64,000 nt of DNA from Pedobacter sp. Leaf194. GTDB taxonomy: Bacteria; Bacteroidota; Bacteroidia; Sphingobacteriales; Sphingobacteriaceae. The stretch covers positions 496,416 to 560,415 of the forward strand of contig NZ_LMPU01000009.1 in NCBI RefSeq assembly GCF_001423945.1. The letters are read 5' to 3'. How positions within the stretch are numbered: the stretch's first letter is position 1; the number at the start of each line of letters is the position of its first letter. Under the pieces are notes generated by a model. It did no database searches, was not told the origin of the DNA, and was given only the letters and a program-made list of their open reading frames with translations. Of this stretch, positions 37,092 through 47,790 are shown piece after piece. The position numbers were made by a program, and so were the translations under genes.

Positions 37092-38825
37092 ATGAAAAAG
37101 AATTATAAATTAATTACCGGCAGTGTCCTGTGCTTTTTACTGGCAGTTACAGGATGTACAAAATTAGACGAACATGTTTACGATCAGGTTGATGCGGCGA
37201 ATTTCCTAACCAGACGGGATGATGTAATCCGGGATTTTCTTCGACCGTTCGAACATGCTTACTGGAGCATCCAGGGTAATGATGTTTACGCCGTTGGCGA
37301 AGATTGTACAGATGAAATTGGCACTTACAACCGCCAGGGCGACTGGCAGGATGGTGGCTATTATCAGCGTATGCACTACCACACCTGGACCGCACAGGAT
37401 GGATTTGCAAATGGCGGATGGCGAAACTTCTACCAGGGTATCGTGCTGGCAACAAACTCTTTACAGGATATGGAGGGCATAACAGACCCAGCCAAACTGA
37501 GCATAACACCTGATGAATTAACTGATTTTAAAGCAGAACTGAGAACCTTGAGGGCCTGGTTTTACCTGCGTGCCTTCGATTTTTACCGGAACATCGAAAT
37601 TGTAACCGACGTAAAAAATTCTACACAAGGTGGAACGCAGGCAACGCCTCAGGAGACTTTTAATTACATCGAATCTGAGCTTAAGGCTGCAATTCCGCTT
37701 TTACCAACACGGGAGCAGCTTGGCGCAAATGGAATTGGAAGGTGGACAAAAGCAGCCGCCGCGACCCTATTATCCCGCCTTTACCTAAACGCAAAAGTGT
37801 ATATCGGTACAGATAAATACACAGAATGCGAAACCGTTTGTCGTGATATTATTGCCGGCAAGTACGGCAGTTATACCTTGGATAACCGATGGGACGCACC
37901 TTTCGACTATACCAATAAAACGCTAAACTCAGAGGTTATTTACGGTTTCCCAGGAACCTTAGCCAGAACGCACTGGCAATACGATAGTGGTATGTTTTTT
38001 TGGGGAATGACTTACGATGCTGCCCCGCTTTATTGTGGTTTCACAGATTTTGGACAGTCGAATCCCCGCTTTGCTTTACAGCCTGGCCGCGATGTAGACA
38101 GCGTGGAGTATACCCACACTTTGGGCAAACCGTTTGTTAAATTCCAGAAATATCCGGATGATCTGCGCTTGAAAAAGTACAAAAATCTTGGCGACAGCAA
38201 ACGTGAAGGTATGTTTTTATATGGCTACCTACCCTACTCGAAAGTGGTAAACGGTGTTACCAGAACCGATACCGTAAGGGGAAATAAAGGTCCCTATGCT
38301 TTGTTTATCAGAGACCAGGTTGGCCTCTTCCTCGGTGCAAAACCTGGAGTAAAAATCGCCGATAAGGAGTCTAACATGAATCACGCAGATCATAACTCTG
38401 GCGTATTCCTGGTAAAATACCCGGTTTACCCAACTTCCGATCCGAACAGAATCACATCTGCCTATGCAGAAATCAGGTTATCTGAAGTTTACTATACCCT
38501 TGCAGAGTGCAGATACCGTGCAGGTGATAAAGCCGCAGCTGCCACGCTCCTCAATCAGGTAAGGCAACGGAACTATCCGGCAGCCTCACCGAGCTTGTAT
38601 AATGCTACGGGCAGCCAGCTTACAGACCAGGAAATGCTTGATGAATGGGGCAGAGAATTTATTGGGGAAAACCGCCGCAGAACAGATTTGATCCGCTGGG
38701 GTGTATTCAACACAGGCATTTGGTGGGACAAAAAACCTGATGCAGATAAACACACGGAAATTTTTCCAATTGGACGGGATATTCTAAGTGCTAATCCTAA
38801 GCTCAAACAAAATCCCGGATACTAG
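37092..38825 (+). CDS. SusD/RagB-type glycan-binding lipoprotein
   Basis: 577 residues with a lipobox (LLAVTGC, Cys22) and a SusD fold of TPR-like helices: ELRTLRAWFYLRAFDFYRNI (about 158-177), AAATLLSRLYLNAKVY and the C-terminal ENRRRTDLIRWGVF. It is anchored to the outer face of the outer membrane, where it captures the glycan for SusC. The start is ATG 37092, 11 codons after a TTG in frame, because the lipoprotein signal begins there. It lies 10 bp after susC and is followed by a terminator. Confidence 0.93.
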   Translation: MKKNYKLITGSVLCFLLAVTGCTKLDEHVYDQVDAANFLTRRDDVIRDFLRPFEHAYWSIQGNDVYAVGEDCTDEIGTYNRQGDWQDGGYYQRMHYHTWTAQDGFANGGWRNFYQGIVLATNSLQDMEGITDPAKLSITPDELTDFKAELRTLRAWFYLRAFDFYRNIEIVTDVKNSTQGGTQATPQETFNYIESELKAAIPLLPTREQLGANGIGRWTKAAAATLLSRLYLNAKVYIGTDKYTECETVCRDIIAGKYGSYTLDNRWDAPFDYTNKTLNSEVIYGFPGTLARTHWQYDSGMFFWGMTYDAAPLYCGFTDFGQSNPRFALQPGRDVDSVEYTHTLGKPFVKFQKYPDDLRLKKYKNLGDSKREGMFLYGYLPYSKVVNGVTRTDTVRGNKGPYALFIRDQVGLFLGAKPGVKIADKESNMNHADHNSGVFLVKYPVYPTSDPNRITSAYAEIRLSEVYYTLAECRYRAGDKAAAATLLNQVRQRNYPAASPSLYNATGSQLTDQEMLDEWGREFIGENRRRTDLIRWGVFNTGIWWDKKPDADKHTEIFPIGRDILSANPKLKQNPGY

Positions 38826-38870
38826 TTATATCGCTCTCAAAAATAAATAAAGTTAAATTTGGATTAGTTG

Positions 38871-38902
38871 GGTGTCTCCGGTAAAACGGAGGCACCTTTT
38901 TT
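38871..38902 (+). terminator. terminator of the first susCD operon
   Basis: GGTGTCTCCG (38871-38880) pairs with CGGAGGCACC (38887-38896), with one G-T wobble, followed by TTTTTT. Confidence 0.8.
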
Positions 38903-38936
38903 ATGAATGCGATTTTAAGAACTACCGCTTTTACCG

Positions 38937-40223
38937 TTACTCAGCAATTAATAAAAAGTAATTTTTCTTGCCTTTCTGAACGACAATAAACTGCTCGTTA
39001 ATTAAATGTGCTGTGGTAAATAGTTGGTTTGCATCTAAAACCTTTTCTTTATTTACTGAAACGCCACCACCCTGGATTAATTTTTTGGTTTCACCCTTTG
39101 ACGCAAATACAGCGGTTTTTTCAGCAAGTAGTGTGGCAGCATCTAAACCCGCCTGCAACTCTGATTTGAGAACTTTGTACTGAGGAATCCCTTCAAACAT
39201 TTCCAGAACCTGATTTGGCGACAAACTTTGCAAAAACTCGAGCGAGCCGTTGCCGAACAAAAATTCAGAGGTTTTAATCGCGGTTTCCAATGCTTCAGGC
39301 GAATGCGTTTTAACCGTTATATCTTCAGCTAAAGCTTTTTGTAAAATTCTTAAATGCGGTGCGGCATCATGCTGAATTTCTAAATCTTCGATTTCGGCCT
39401 TGGTTTTTAACGTAAAAATCCGAATCCACTTTTTAACATCATCATCAGATGCGTTTAACCAAAACTGGTAAAATTTATAAGGAGAAGTTTTTTCGGGATC
39501 TAACCAAATGGCGCCGCTTTCCGTTTTGCCAAATTTAGTTCCATCTGCCTTTTTTATCAATTGCGTGGTCATTGCAAATGCAGTTCCACTATCTTTTCTT
39601 CTAATTAATTCTGTACCGGTTACAATATTGCCCCACTGGTCAGATCCACCCATTTGTACCACGCAGTTGTGGTGCTTCCATAGATAGTAAAAATCATAGC
39701 CTTGAACCAATTGGTAACAAAATTCTGTAAATGACATCCCTGTATCGCCTTCAAGACGTTTTTTAACACTGTCTTTTGCCATCATATAATTCACTGTAAT
39801 GTGTTTGCCAACATCACGGATAAAGTCTAAAAAGTTCATATTTTTAAACCAATCTGCATTGTTAACCATTACAGCGCCATTCCCAGCATCCTCAAACTTT
39901 AAAAACTTTGCAAGTTGTCGTTTCATGCCGGCTAAATTATGCTCAACAATTTCCGGTGTTTGCAGATTGCGCTCATCAGATTTCCCCGATGGATCGCCAA
40001 CCATGCCTGTTGCGCCACCAACTAATGCAAAAGGCTTGTGCCCGGCATTTTGAAAGTGGATCAGTGTCATAATCTGCGTTAAATGGCCTACGTGTAGAGA
40101 ATCTGCCGTTGGGTCAAAACCGATATAACCTGATGTCATACCCTCTTTTAACTTTTCTTCAGTATTAGGCATAATATCGTGCAACATGCCTCTCCAACGT
40201 AACTCTTCAACAAAATTTGTCAT
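38937..40223 (-). CDS. tyrS: tyrosyl-tRNA synthetase
   Basis: Charges tRNA-Tyr. The 428-residue class I synthetase has the HIGH-type motif [10 protein letters not shown] (about 37-46), the KMSKS-type KFGKTESGA (about 232-240), and a C-terminal S4 RNA-binding domain ([11 protein letters not shown]). The length is typical of bacterial TyrRS. The gene stands alone on the minus strand between the susCD terminator and the divergent acpH-like gene. It has a TATCTTTG -7 box 18 nt upstream. Confidence 0.96.
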   Translation of the reverse strand: MTNFVEELRWRGMLHDIMPNTEEKLKEGMTSGYIGFDPTADSLHVGHLTQIMTLIHFQNAGHKPFALVGGATGMVGDPSGKSDERNLQTPEIVEHNLAGMKRQLAKFLKFEDAGNGAVMVNNADWFKNMNFLDFIRDVGKHITVNYMMAKDSVKKRLEGDTGMSFTEFCYQLVQGYDFYYLWKHHNCVVQMGGSDQWGNIVTGTELIRRKDSGTAFAMTTQLIKKADGTKFGKTESGAIWLDPEKTSPYKFYQFWLNASDDDVKKWIRIFTLKTKAEIEDLEIQHDAAPHLRILQKALAEDITVKTHSPEALETAIKTSEFLFGNGSLEFLQSLSPNQVLEMFEGIPQYKVLKSELQAGLDAATLLAEKTAVFASKGETKKLIQGGGVSVNKEKVLDANQLFTTAHLINEQFIVVQKGKKNYFLLIAE

Positions 40224-40240
40224 GGTATAAAATTATTGCG

Positions 40241-40248
40241 CAAAGATA
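40241..40248 (-). promoter_or_regulatory. -7 promoter box of tyrS
   Basis: The minus strand reads TATCTTTG, an exact TAnnTTTG match, 17-18 nt before the ATG at 40223. No T-box or other leader structure is seen. Confidence 0.55.
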
Positions 40249-40365
40249 GTTTTTTGAAAGTAAAGCCGAAAACGAAATCCGGAAGGTGATTTATAGATTC
40301 GAAAATTGATTTGTTATCTTCAGGTTAAGATAGCAGCTAATTTAAACTTCGCCACCGATAAAAGT

Positions 40366-40373
40366 TATCTTTA
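40366..40373 (+). promoter_or_regulatory. -7-like box 4 nt before the acpH-like start
   Basis: TATCTTTA, one mismatch from TAnnTTTG, ends exactly 4 nt before ATG 40378, so a leaderless mRNA is possible. Confidence 0.35.
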
Positions 40374-40377
40374 CAAC

Positions 40378-41052
40378 ATGAATTTTCTTTCGCATTTTTA
40401 TTTCGACAGGTTTAATAGCAATGCCAATGTGGTAATGGGCGTTGTGCTACCCGATTTAGTTAAGAATGCGTCAAAGGAAGCCAATTTGTATCCGCAAAAA
40501 AATGAGTTTTTATTCTTTGGAAATCCGGACGAAGAAGCCTTACTGGCGGGATGGAAAAGACATCTGGCCGTTGATTTATTGTTCCACTCATCTGAATTCT
40601 TCCTGGAAAAAACAACTGAATTGAAACACTTGATTATCCCTGTTGTGGAAAATACCGCCGTACGCCCTTCATTCCTGGCCCACATCGGTCTCGAACTCCT
40701 GTTAGATCACCTGCTTATCGAACACAATCTGGTACAGGTAAATCAGTTTTACGATAATTTAAGCAACGTTAAAAAAGATTCGCTGAGCGATTTCCTGGAA
40801 CATTGCAAACTCAAAAATCCTGAGGTTTTTTTTAAATTTCTTGAACAGTTTATCAGCAGCAAATACCTGCTCAGTTACCAAAAACTGGAAAACATCAGCT
40901 ATGCGTTAAACCGGATTTGTATGCGCTTGTGGCCGCAAACCCTTAATGAACATCAACTGAACCAACTTACTTACCAGCTGGCAGTTTTTAAAGAAATTTT
41001 GGATAAAGATTTTATAACCATTTTTCAGTACATAGAAACCAGGTTGGTTTAA
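40378..41052 (+). CDS. acyl carrier protein phosphodiesterase-like protein
   Basis: 224 residues starting MNFLSHFYFDRFN, which resembles the AcpH family that removes the 4'-phosphopantetheine arm of acyl carrier protein (E. coli AcpH starts with a comparable MNFLAH motif). HIGLELLLDHLLIEHN matches the histidine/aspartate region of that family. The start is ATG 40378; an upstream in-frame ATG at 40306 is less likely because a TATCTTTA box lies between them and ends 4 nt before 40378. It has no signal peptide. Enzymatic activity is inferred from family resemblance. Confidence 0.7.
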   Translation: MNFLSHFYFDRFNSNANVVMGVVLPDLVKNASKEANLYPQKNEFLFFGNPDEEALLAGWKRHLAVDLLFHSSEFFLEKTTELKHLIIPVVENTAVRPSFLAHIGLELLLDHLLIEHNLVQVNQFYDNLSNVKKDSLSDFLEHCKLKNPEVFFKFLEQFISSKYLLSYQKLENISYALNRICMRLWPQTLNEHQLNQLTYQLAVFKEILDKDFITIFQYIETRLV

Positions 41053-41061
41053 ACACTGAAC

Positions 41062-41439
41062 CTAGCCGCCCACTTTAATCGATGCAACTGGCCGTTTCCG
41101 CTGCATATTTGAAGCAACGAGCACAGTACCCAAAGCTAGAGACAGAAAAACACCTTCTACAATTAGCCCTGTACGTTTTCTTTTTACACCCCGCATAATA
41201 TTATAGAGCGCTATTACGCCCAAACTACCTAATTCTATAGCTCTTTGCGACTTAAAAGGCACGCTTCCCTTACGGGTGAAAGCGGCGGTTACCAGGCTAT
41301 CTACCATGCTCAGATTTCTGGAAACCGACTTTTTTATTTTCCCTTTTCCATAGTGGATGCCAATGGCATTGCCAGCAAACTTTAAGCCTTCAAGTAATAA
41401 ATCGTTTTTGATGTTTTTCTTAGTAGTCGTATTTTCCAT
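41062..41439 (-). CDS. small membrane-associated hypothetical protein
   Basis: 125 residues, basic. The N-terminal half is hydrophilic (MENTTTKKNIKNDLLLEG), and two hydrophobic stretches follow (IELGSLGVIALYNIM about 69-83 and LIVEGVFLSLALGTVLVA about 92-109) with a basic loop between (VKRKRTG). It ends KRPVASIKVGG. Probably a small inner-membrane protein; no family recognised. It is convergent with the acpH-like gene (9-bp gap) and divergent from ligA. Confidence 0.6.
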   Translation of the reverse strand: MENTTTKKNIKNDLLLEGLKFAGNAIGIHYGKGKIKKSVSRNLSMVDSLVTAAFTRKGSVPFKSQRAIELGSLGVIALYNIMRGVKRKRTGLIVEGVFLSLALGTVLVASNMQRKRPVASIKVGG

Positions 41440-41576
41440 ATCTCTTCCCTCTATAAATTCAACACCACTTCCACGAAGAAGGTTTTGAGTATTTCAAAGT
41501 TTCCACCCAAGCAAAATCTAATTTGGCAAAAGCGAGATAAAGGCGATTAACTGTGGCAAAAAACAACAATTTTCTA

Positions 41577-43601
<2,025 letters not shown>

Positions 43602-43685
43602 GAAAGAGTGTAATTGAATTATTGGCTGATATGACGAGGAAATGCGCCATCGCTCCATAATTCACATTCAATAATTAAAAAAGTA

Positions 43686-44573
43686 ATGAACAAATTTCAG
43701 GGTACTGGTGTGGCTTTAGTTACGCCTTTTAACACAGATGGAACAGTTGATTATAATGGTTTAGAGAACCTTATTAATCACCTGGTAAACGGAGGGATAG
43801 ATTACCTCGTTTCTTTAGGTACAACCGGCGAAACAGCCACCATGACTAAAGACGAGAAGAAGAAGGTGTGGGCTTTTACTGCTGAAATTAACAACAATAG
43901 ATTACCATTGGTTGCCGGAATTGGTGGCAACAATACATATGCAGTGGCCGAGGAAATAAAATCATTCGATTCTACTGGCTACAGTGCAATATTATCCGTT
44001 AGCCCTTATTACAACAAACCAACTCAGGAAGGAATTTATCAGCATTACAAGCACCTTGCAGAGGTTTCTCCGCTTGATTTGATTTTATATAACGTGCCCG
44101 GAAGAACGATGAGTAACATGACTCCGGAAACAACGTGCAGATTGGCACACGATTTTAACAATATCATTGCAACCAAAGAGGCATCAGGTAACTTCGACCA
44201 GTTTAACCAGATAATGCGTGATAAACCGGAAGATTTTCTTTTAATATCCGGAGATGATCCAATTACTTTACCAATGATTGCGTTAGGTGCTTCGGGCATT
44301 ATTTCGGTAATTGCAAATGCTTTGCCGAAGCAATTTTCTGATATGGTAAACCTTTGTTTAAAAGGCGATTTTAAATCAGCGGTTCCGGCACATTTAAGCC
44401 TGATAGAATTTACAAAGTTAGCCTTTGCAGAAGGCAACCCCGCTGGGATTAAGGCGGCTTTAAAAAACCTCAACGTGTGTGATGATACAGTTAGACTTCC
44501 ATTAGTTAAAGCATCGTCAGCACTTGAAGCGGCAATTGTAAAAGAATTAGAGAAGATAAGTGTAGTTGCTTAA
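43686..44573 (+). CDS. dapA: 4-hydroxy-tetrahydrodipicolinate synthase
   Basis: Condenses pyruvate with aspartate semialdehyde, the first committed step towards diaminopimelate and lysine. The 295-residue TIM barrel has the GTTGETATM substrate loop (about 45-53), the catalytic Tyr135 (LILYNVPGRT) and the Schiff-base Lys164 (IIATKEASG). It is followed by a strong terminator. Confidence 0.95.
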   Translation: MNKFQGTGVALVTPFNTDGTVDYNGLENLINHLVNGGIDYLVSLGTTGETATMTKDEKKKVWAFTAEINNNRLPLVAGIGGNNTYAVAEEIKSFDSTGYSAILSVSPYYNKPTQEGIYQHYKHLAEVSPLDLILYNVPGRTMSNMTPETTCRLAHDFNNIIATKEASGNFDQFNQIMRDKPEDFLLISGDDPITLPMIALGASGIISVIANALPKQFSDMVNLCLKGDFKSAVPAHLSLIEFTKLAFAEGNPAGIKAALKNLNVCDDTVRLPLVKASSALEAAIVKELEKISVVA

Positions 44574-44584
44574 CATTCTTTAAA

Positions 44585-44637
44585 CAAAAAACAGGTTGTT
44601 TTGCTATCAATAGCAATTAAAACAACCTGTTTTTTTT
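44585..44637. terminator. terminator of dapA
   Basis: ACAGGTTGTTTT (44591-44602) pairs with AAAACAACCTGT (44619-44630), with an inner GCTA/TAGC hairpin and T-run. It may serve both strands, since the lacI-type gene converges on it. Confidence 0.8.
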
Positions 44638-44732
44638 ATGCAATCCACTTCTTCTGCGAAAGCAGCATAAAATGCTACAGTTTTCATTTTTCGCTGCCAG
44701 GCAAACAAAATGACGCAGTGCTTAATCGGTTA

Positions 44733-45779
44733 TTAACTTACAAGCTTTACTTTCTTAGCTAACTTGGCAGCTGTTGATGCTCTTTTAATAAGGCTGGCCG
44801 GCAGTTTGATTACAGAAGATTCCTGCAATCCATCATTTTTTTTCGCGTCGAGCCTTTTCAACATCAGCTGAAAAATCTGCCCTGCTATTGCTTTAATGGG
44901 TTGCTCGATGGATGTTATTGAAGGGCTAATAAATTCCAGCAGTTCAAAATCATCGAATGAAATAAGTGCCTTTGAAGTAAGCAGCGATTTGTCTTTAGTT
45001 TTAAATAACTGAAGCGCACTCATGGTAAGGTAATTGGCAGCAAATAACACCGCATCAATATCCTTATTTTCGAGTAAAAAGCTTTTTATTTTACCAACGG
45101 TTGTTTTTTGGTCGGTATAAACAATCTTAAGAATATTCTCTTTGAGTCCAAATCTTTTAATCGTGTTCCGGTAGCCTTCTAAACGGTCGAGCATTTGTTG
45201 CTGAGCAGTTTCTATTGTGATGAACGCAATATTATTGAACCCATTATCAACAAGATGCGCAGTAGCATCTGCAGTAGCTTTTGCGTTGTCTGTGAGTACA
45301 AAATCTGCATTTATTTCGGGCAAAAATCTGTCGAAAAATACCATCGGCACCTTACTGTCGAGCAGCGACGACACTTCGTTTTCCAGGCCTTCCGGCAAGG
45401 CGATAATGTAACCATCAACCTGGCGCTCGCTAAAAATCTTCAACATATCGCGGGCTCGTTCTTTATCGTTTCCTATGCTGCCAAAAATTATCTTATAGCC
45501 GTGTTCTGAAGCTTTTTCATCGATATGCCTTGCAATTTCCGAGAAAAAAGGTTTCGAGATGTCATCTACTAGGAAGCCGACAATTTTGGATTTTCCTGTA
45601 CGCAATCCCCTCGCAAGGGAGTTTGGCTTATAGGCCATTTCTGCTACGATTTTTTCAATCTTCGAAATTACCGACTCGCTAATATGTTTTTCTTTCGCTT
45701 TACCATTTATCACGAACGATACCGTTGTTACTGAGGTGCCGCTAATCCTAGCGATGTCTTTAATTGAAACTTTCTGCAT
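44733..45779 (-). CDS. LacI-family transcriptional regulator (1)
   Basis: 348 residues with a LacI HTH at the N-terminus (VSIKDIARISGTSVTTVSFV), a hinge helix (NSLARGLRTGKSK) and a periplasmic-binding-like effector domain (about 60-330). Family members are usually repressors released by a sugar or sugar acid. It is the last gene of the leftward run unknown protein-uxuA-lacI, so a uronate-pathway intermediate is a likely effector. Its operator may be the CGTAAACG-type site at 47676-47695 upstream of that run. A second LacI protein (50989) is a competing candidate. Confidence 0.9.
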   Translation of the reverse strand: MQKVSIKDIARISGTSVTTVSFVINGKAKEKHISESVISKIEKIVAEMAYKPNSLARGLRTGKSKIVGFLVDDISKPFFSEIARHIDEKASEHGYKIIFGSIGNDKERARDMLKIFSERQVDGYIIALPEGLENEVSSLLDSKVPMVFFDRFLPEINADFVLTDNAKATADATAHLVDNGFNNIAFITIETAQQQMLDRLEGYRNTIKRFGLKENILKIVYTDQKTTVGKIKSFLLENKDIDAVLFAANYLTMSALQLFKTKDKSLLTSKALISFDDFELLEFISPSITSIEQPIKAIAGQIFQLMLKRLDAKKNDGLQESSVIKLPASLIKRASTAAKLAKKVKLVS

Positions 45780-45844
45780 TGAAAAATATCTTAAAACCTT
45801 TTATCTTTTGTTTATTAAAAAATAGGGTGTTTATTCTGTTAAAG

Positions 45845-47121
45845 TTAATAATTTCCGGTAACACCAAGTTCGAGGCCTCGAAGTTCTGCTAAACCCCTCA
45901 GGCGTCCTATCCCTGAATAGCCCGGGTTGCTCTGTTTCGCCAAATCATCCAGCATCTGGTGACCATGGTCTGGGCGGAAAGGTATCGGTTTTTCCCTCAG
46001 GGCATTTTCTTCAGATAAAGCTTTCATGATTTCGTACATATTTACATCGCCACCCAAATGGTCGGCTTCGTAAAAACTGCCATCTTCATCTTTGGTTACA
46101 TTACGCAAATGTGCAAAATAAACCCGTGCTTTCACTGCGTTGAAAATTTCTAATGCATTATTCTCTACACCTGCGCCAAGCGAGCCTGTACAAAAGCAAA
46201 CGCCGTTAAAAGGTTTATCCACGTTGCTGAGGATGTAATTGAAATCATCAAGCGTGCTTGCAATTCTTGGTAAACCCAAAATTGGATAAGGCGGGTCGTC
46301 TGGGTGGATGGTCATTTTTATACCCTCCTTTTCGCAAACACCGGCAATTGATGAAAGGAAATAAACCAGGTTTTCCCGAAGGCCATTGAAACCAATCCTG
46401 GCATATTCATTAATGCTGTTGCGCAGGGTTTCCAGTTCAATTTCTTTTTCGTTGGGTATGCCCATCAAAACATTTATGCGCAAATCATCAAGTTGCTGCT
46501 GGTTTAAAGTTGCAAACTTACTTTCAGCCCTTTCCAGAACTGAAACCGGGTAATCGCCTTTCGCACCGTCTCTTTTTAAAATATAAAGGTCGAAAACCGC
46601 TAAATCAATCCAGTTAAAATAGAGGGCTTTCGAGCCGTCGGTCATTTCCAGATCGAGCTGTGTGCGGGTCCAGTCTAACACCGGCATAAAGTTATAGCAA
46701 ACCAATCAATCCAGTTAAAATAGAGGGCTTTCGAGCCGTCGGTCATTTCCAGATCGAGCTGTGTGCGGGTCCAGTCTAACACCGGCATAAAGTTATAGCA
46801 AACGGTTTTTATGCCACAGGCAGCAAGATTTTGAAGGGAAATTTTATAATTCTCAATGAATTTACCGGCATCAGCCCGGCGTGTTTTTATCGCCTCGTGC
46901 ACAGGTACACTTTCTACAACAGACCAGCTCAGGCCTGCTGCCTCGATAATTGCTTTTCGTTCTGCGATATCGGCCAGCGGCCAGATTTCGCCATGTGGAA
47001 TGTGGTGCAAAGCCGTAACGATGCCGGTTGCACCGGCCTGTTTCACGTCAGACAAAGTTACAGGGTCGTTAGGTCCGTACCAACGCCAGGTTTGTTCTAA
47101 TTTTTTATATTTGGTTTTCAT
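45845..47121 (-). pseudogene. uxuA: mannonate dehydratase gene disrupted by a tandem duplication
   Basis: UxuA dehydrates D-mannonate to 2-keto-3-deoxygluconate in glucuronate breakdown. The N-part (47121-46675) begins with family motifs such as [12 protein letters not shown]; the C-part (46705-45845) carries RPDHGHQML and GLAELRGLELG. Between them a 100-bp segment is repeated in tandem (46603-46702 and 46704-46803, offset 101 bp), which shifts the frame and ends the first product soon after YFNWID. Removing 101 bp would restore 391 residues, close to the usual length. It lies between the unknown 121-residue gene and lacI-1. It may be a real mutation, a reversible switch or an assembly error. 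Confidence 0.85.
46603..46803. repeat. 100-bp tandem duplication inside uxuA
   Basis: Two identical 100-bp copies (46603-46702 and 46704-46803) separated by one base, period 101 bp. The period is not a multiple of three, so the reading frame is lost. Identity of the copies points to a recent event. Confidence 0.9.
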
Positions 47122-47153
47122 GTTTCGGCCGGAAGTGCTGGCATTAACTGCGA

Positions 47154-47519
47154 TTAAGAGGCAAGTTTGTTGTGCAAGTTAGTTTCAGCATCACTTGTCA
47201 GGCTTTCCACTTTGCCAGATTCGACGAGCTCTATATATTCCGAAATAACACTGAGCATAATTTCATAATACAAATTCTTTTTGCCTTCTGCCCTCGTGAA
47301 GTGGAAAGCTTTCGCATTATTTAATTGATTTGAACTTACGCTGTAACTGAATGCGCTGGAATAAAGCCATCCCGGAAGGTTACGTTGAGGGAGGTCAATC
47401 GTACAATACCTCAAAGGAATTGCTGGTTGCCGATCATCTATTTTAGTCCGGTAAACCACCGGTAAATGCACAATGCCTTCTCCAAACAAATCAATAAGGA
47501 CGGTAATTCTCTTTTCCAT
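47154..47519 (-). CDS. hypothetical protein in the uronate operon
   Basis: 121 residues starting [15 protein letters not shown] (the frame can open 28 codons earlier, but ATG 47519 fits better). The N-half has short hydrophobic strands ([17 protein letters not shown]) and a proline/arginine-rich middle ([15 protein letters not shown]); the end is helical and acidic ([18 protein letters not shown]). No signal peptide, cysteine or known fold was recognised. It lies 32 bp before uxuA, downstream of the operator at 47676-47695, so it is probably part of the uronate regulon. Confidence 0.5.
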   Translation of the reverse strand: MEKRITVLIDLFGEGIVHLPVVYRTKIDDRQPAIPLRYCTIDLPQRNLPGWLYSSAFSYSVSSNQLNNAKAFHFTRAEGKKNLYYEIMLSVISEYIELVESGKVESLTSDAETNLHNKLAS

Positions 47520-47675
47520 TTTCAAAATCCATTTGGAATAAGTTCCGGAAAGCATTTCTGGTCCGGTACGGCAATGAATCATGAAGAACAGACCTATCAA
47601 CAATTTTTTCTTTGCAACTTATTTAGGTCTAAATTGTAAAAAAAACAAGCGCTAAATCTTAAACCACTAAACTTT

Positions 47676-47695
47676 ATTTGCGTAAACGTTTAAGT
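47676..47695. promoter_or_regulatory. LacI-type operator before the hypothetical-uxuA-lacI operon
   Basis: Contains the perfect palindrome TAAACGTTTA (47682-47691) within TTTGCGTAAACGTTTAAGTA. The central CG and CGTAAACG core match sites at 50946-50964 and 52301-52320. It lies about 160 bp upstream of ATG 47519. Which LacI protein binds it is not known. Confidence 0.6.
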
Positions 47696-47790
47696 AAAAA
47701 TGCCATTTAGAGCAGGCATCGGGAAGTCTATCACCTGTTTGAAGAAAACTTAGTTATATAATTGGTTAAATAATTATGGTAAGGCATAAA

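Noticed and set aside
47154..47603. The 121-residue gene as a fragment of fructuronate or tagaturonate reductase
   Set aside because: No Rossmann or mannitol-dehydrogenase motif is visible, and the length and start look complete rather than truncated.
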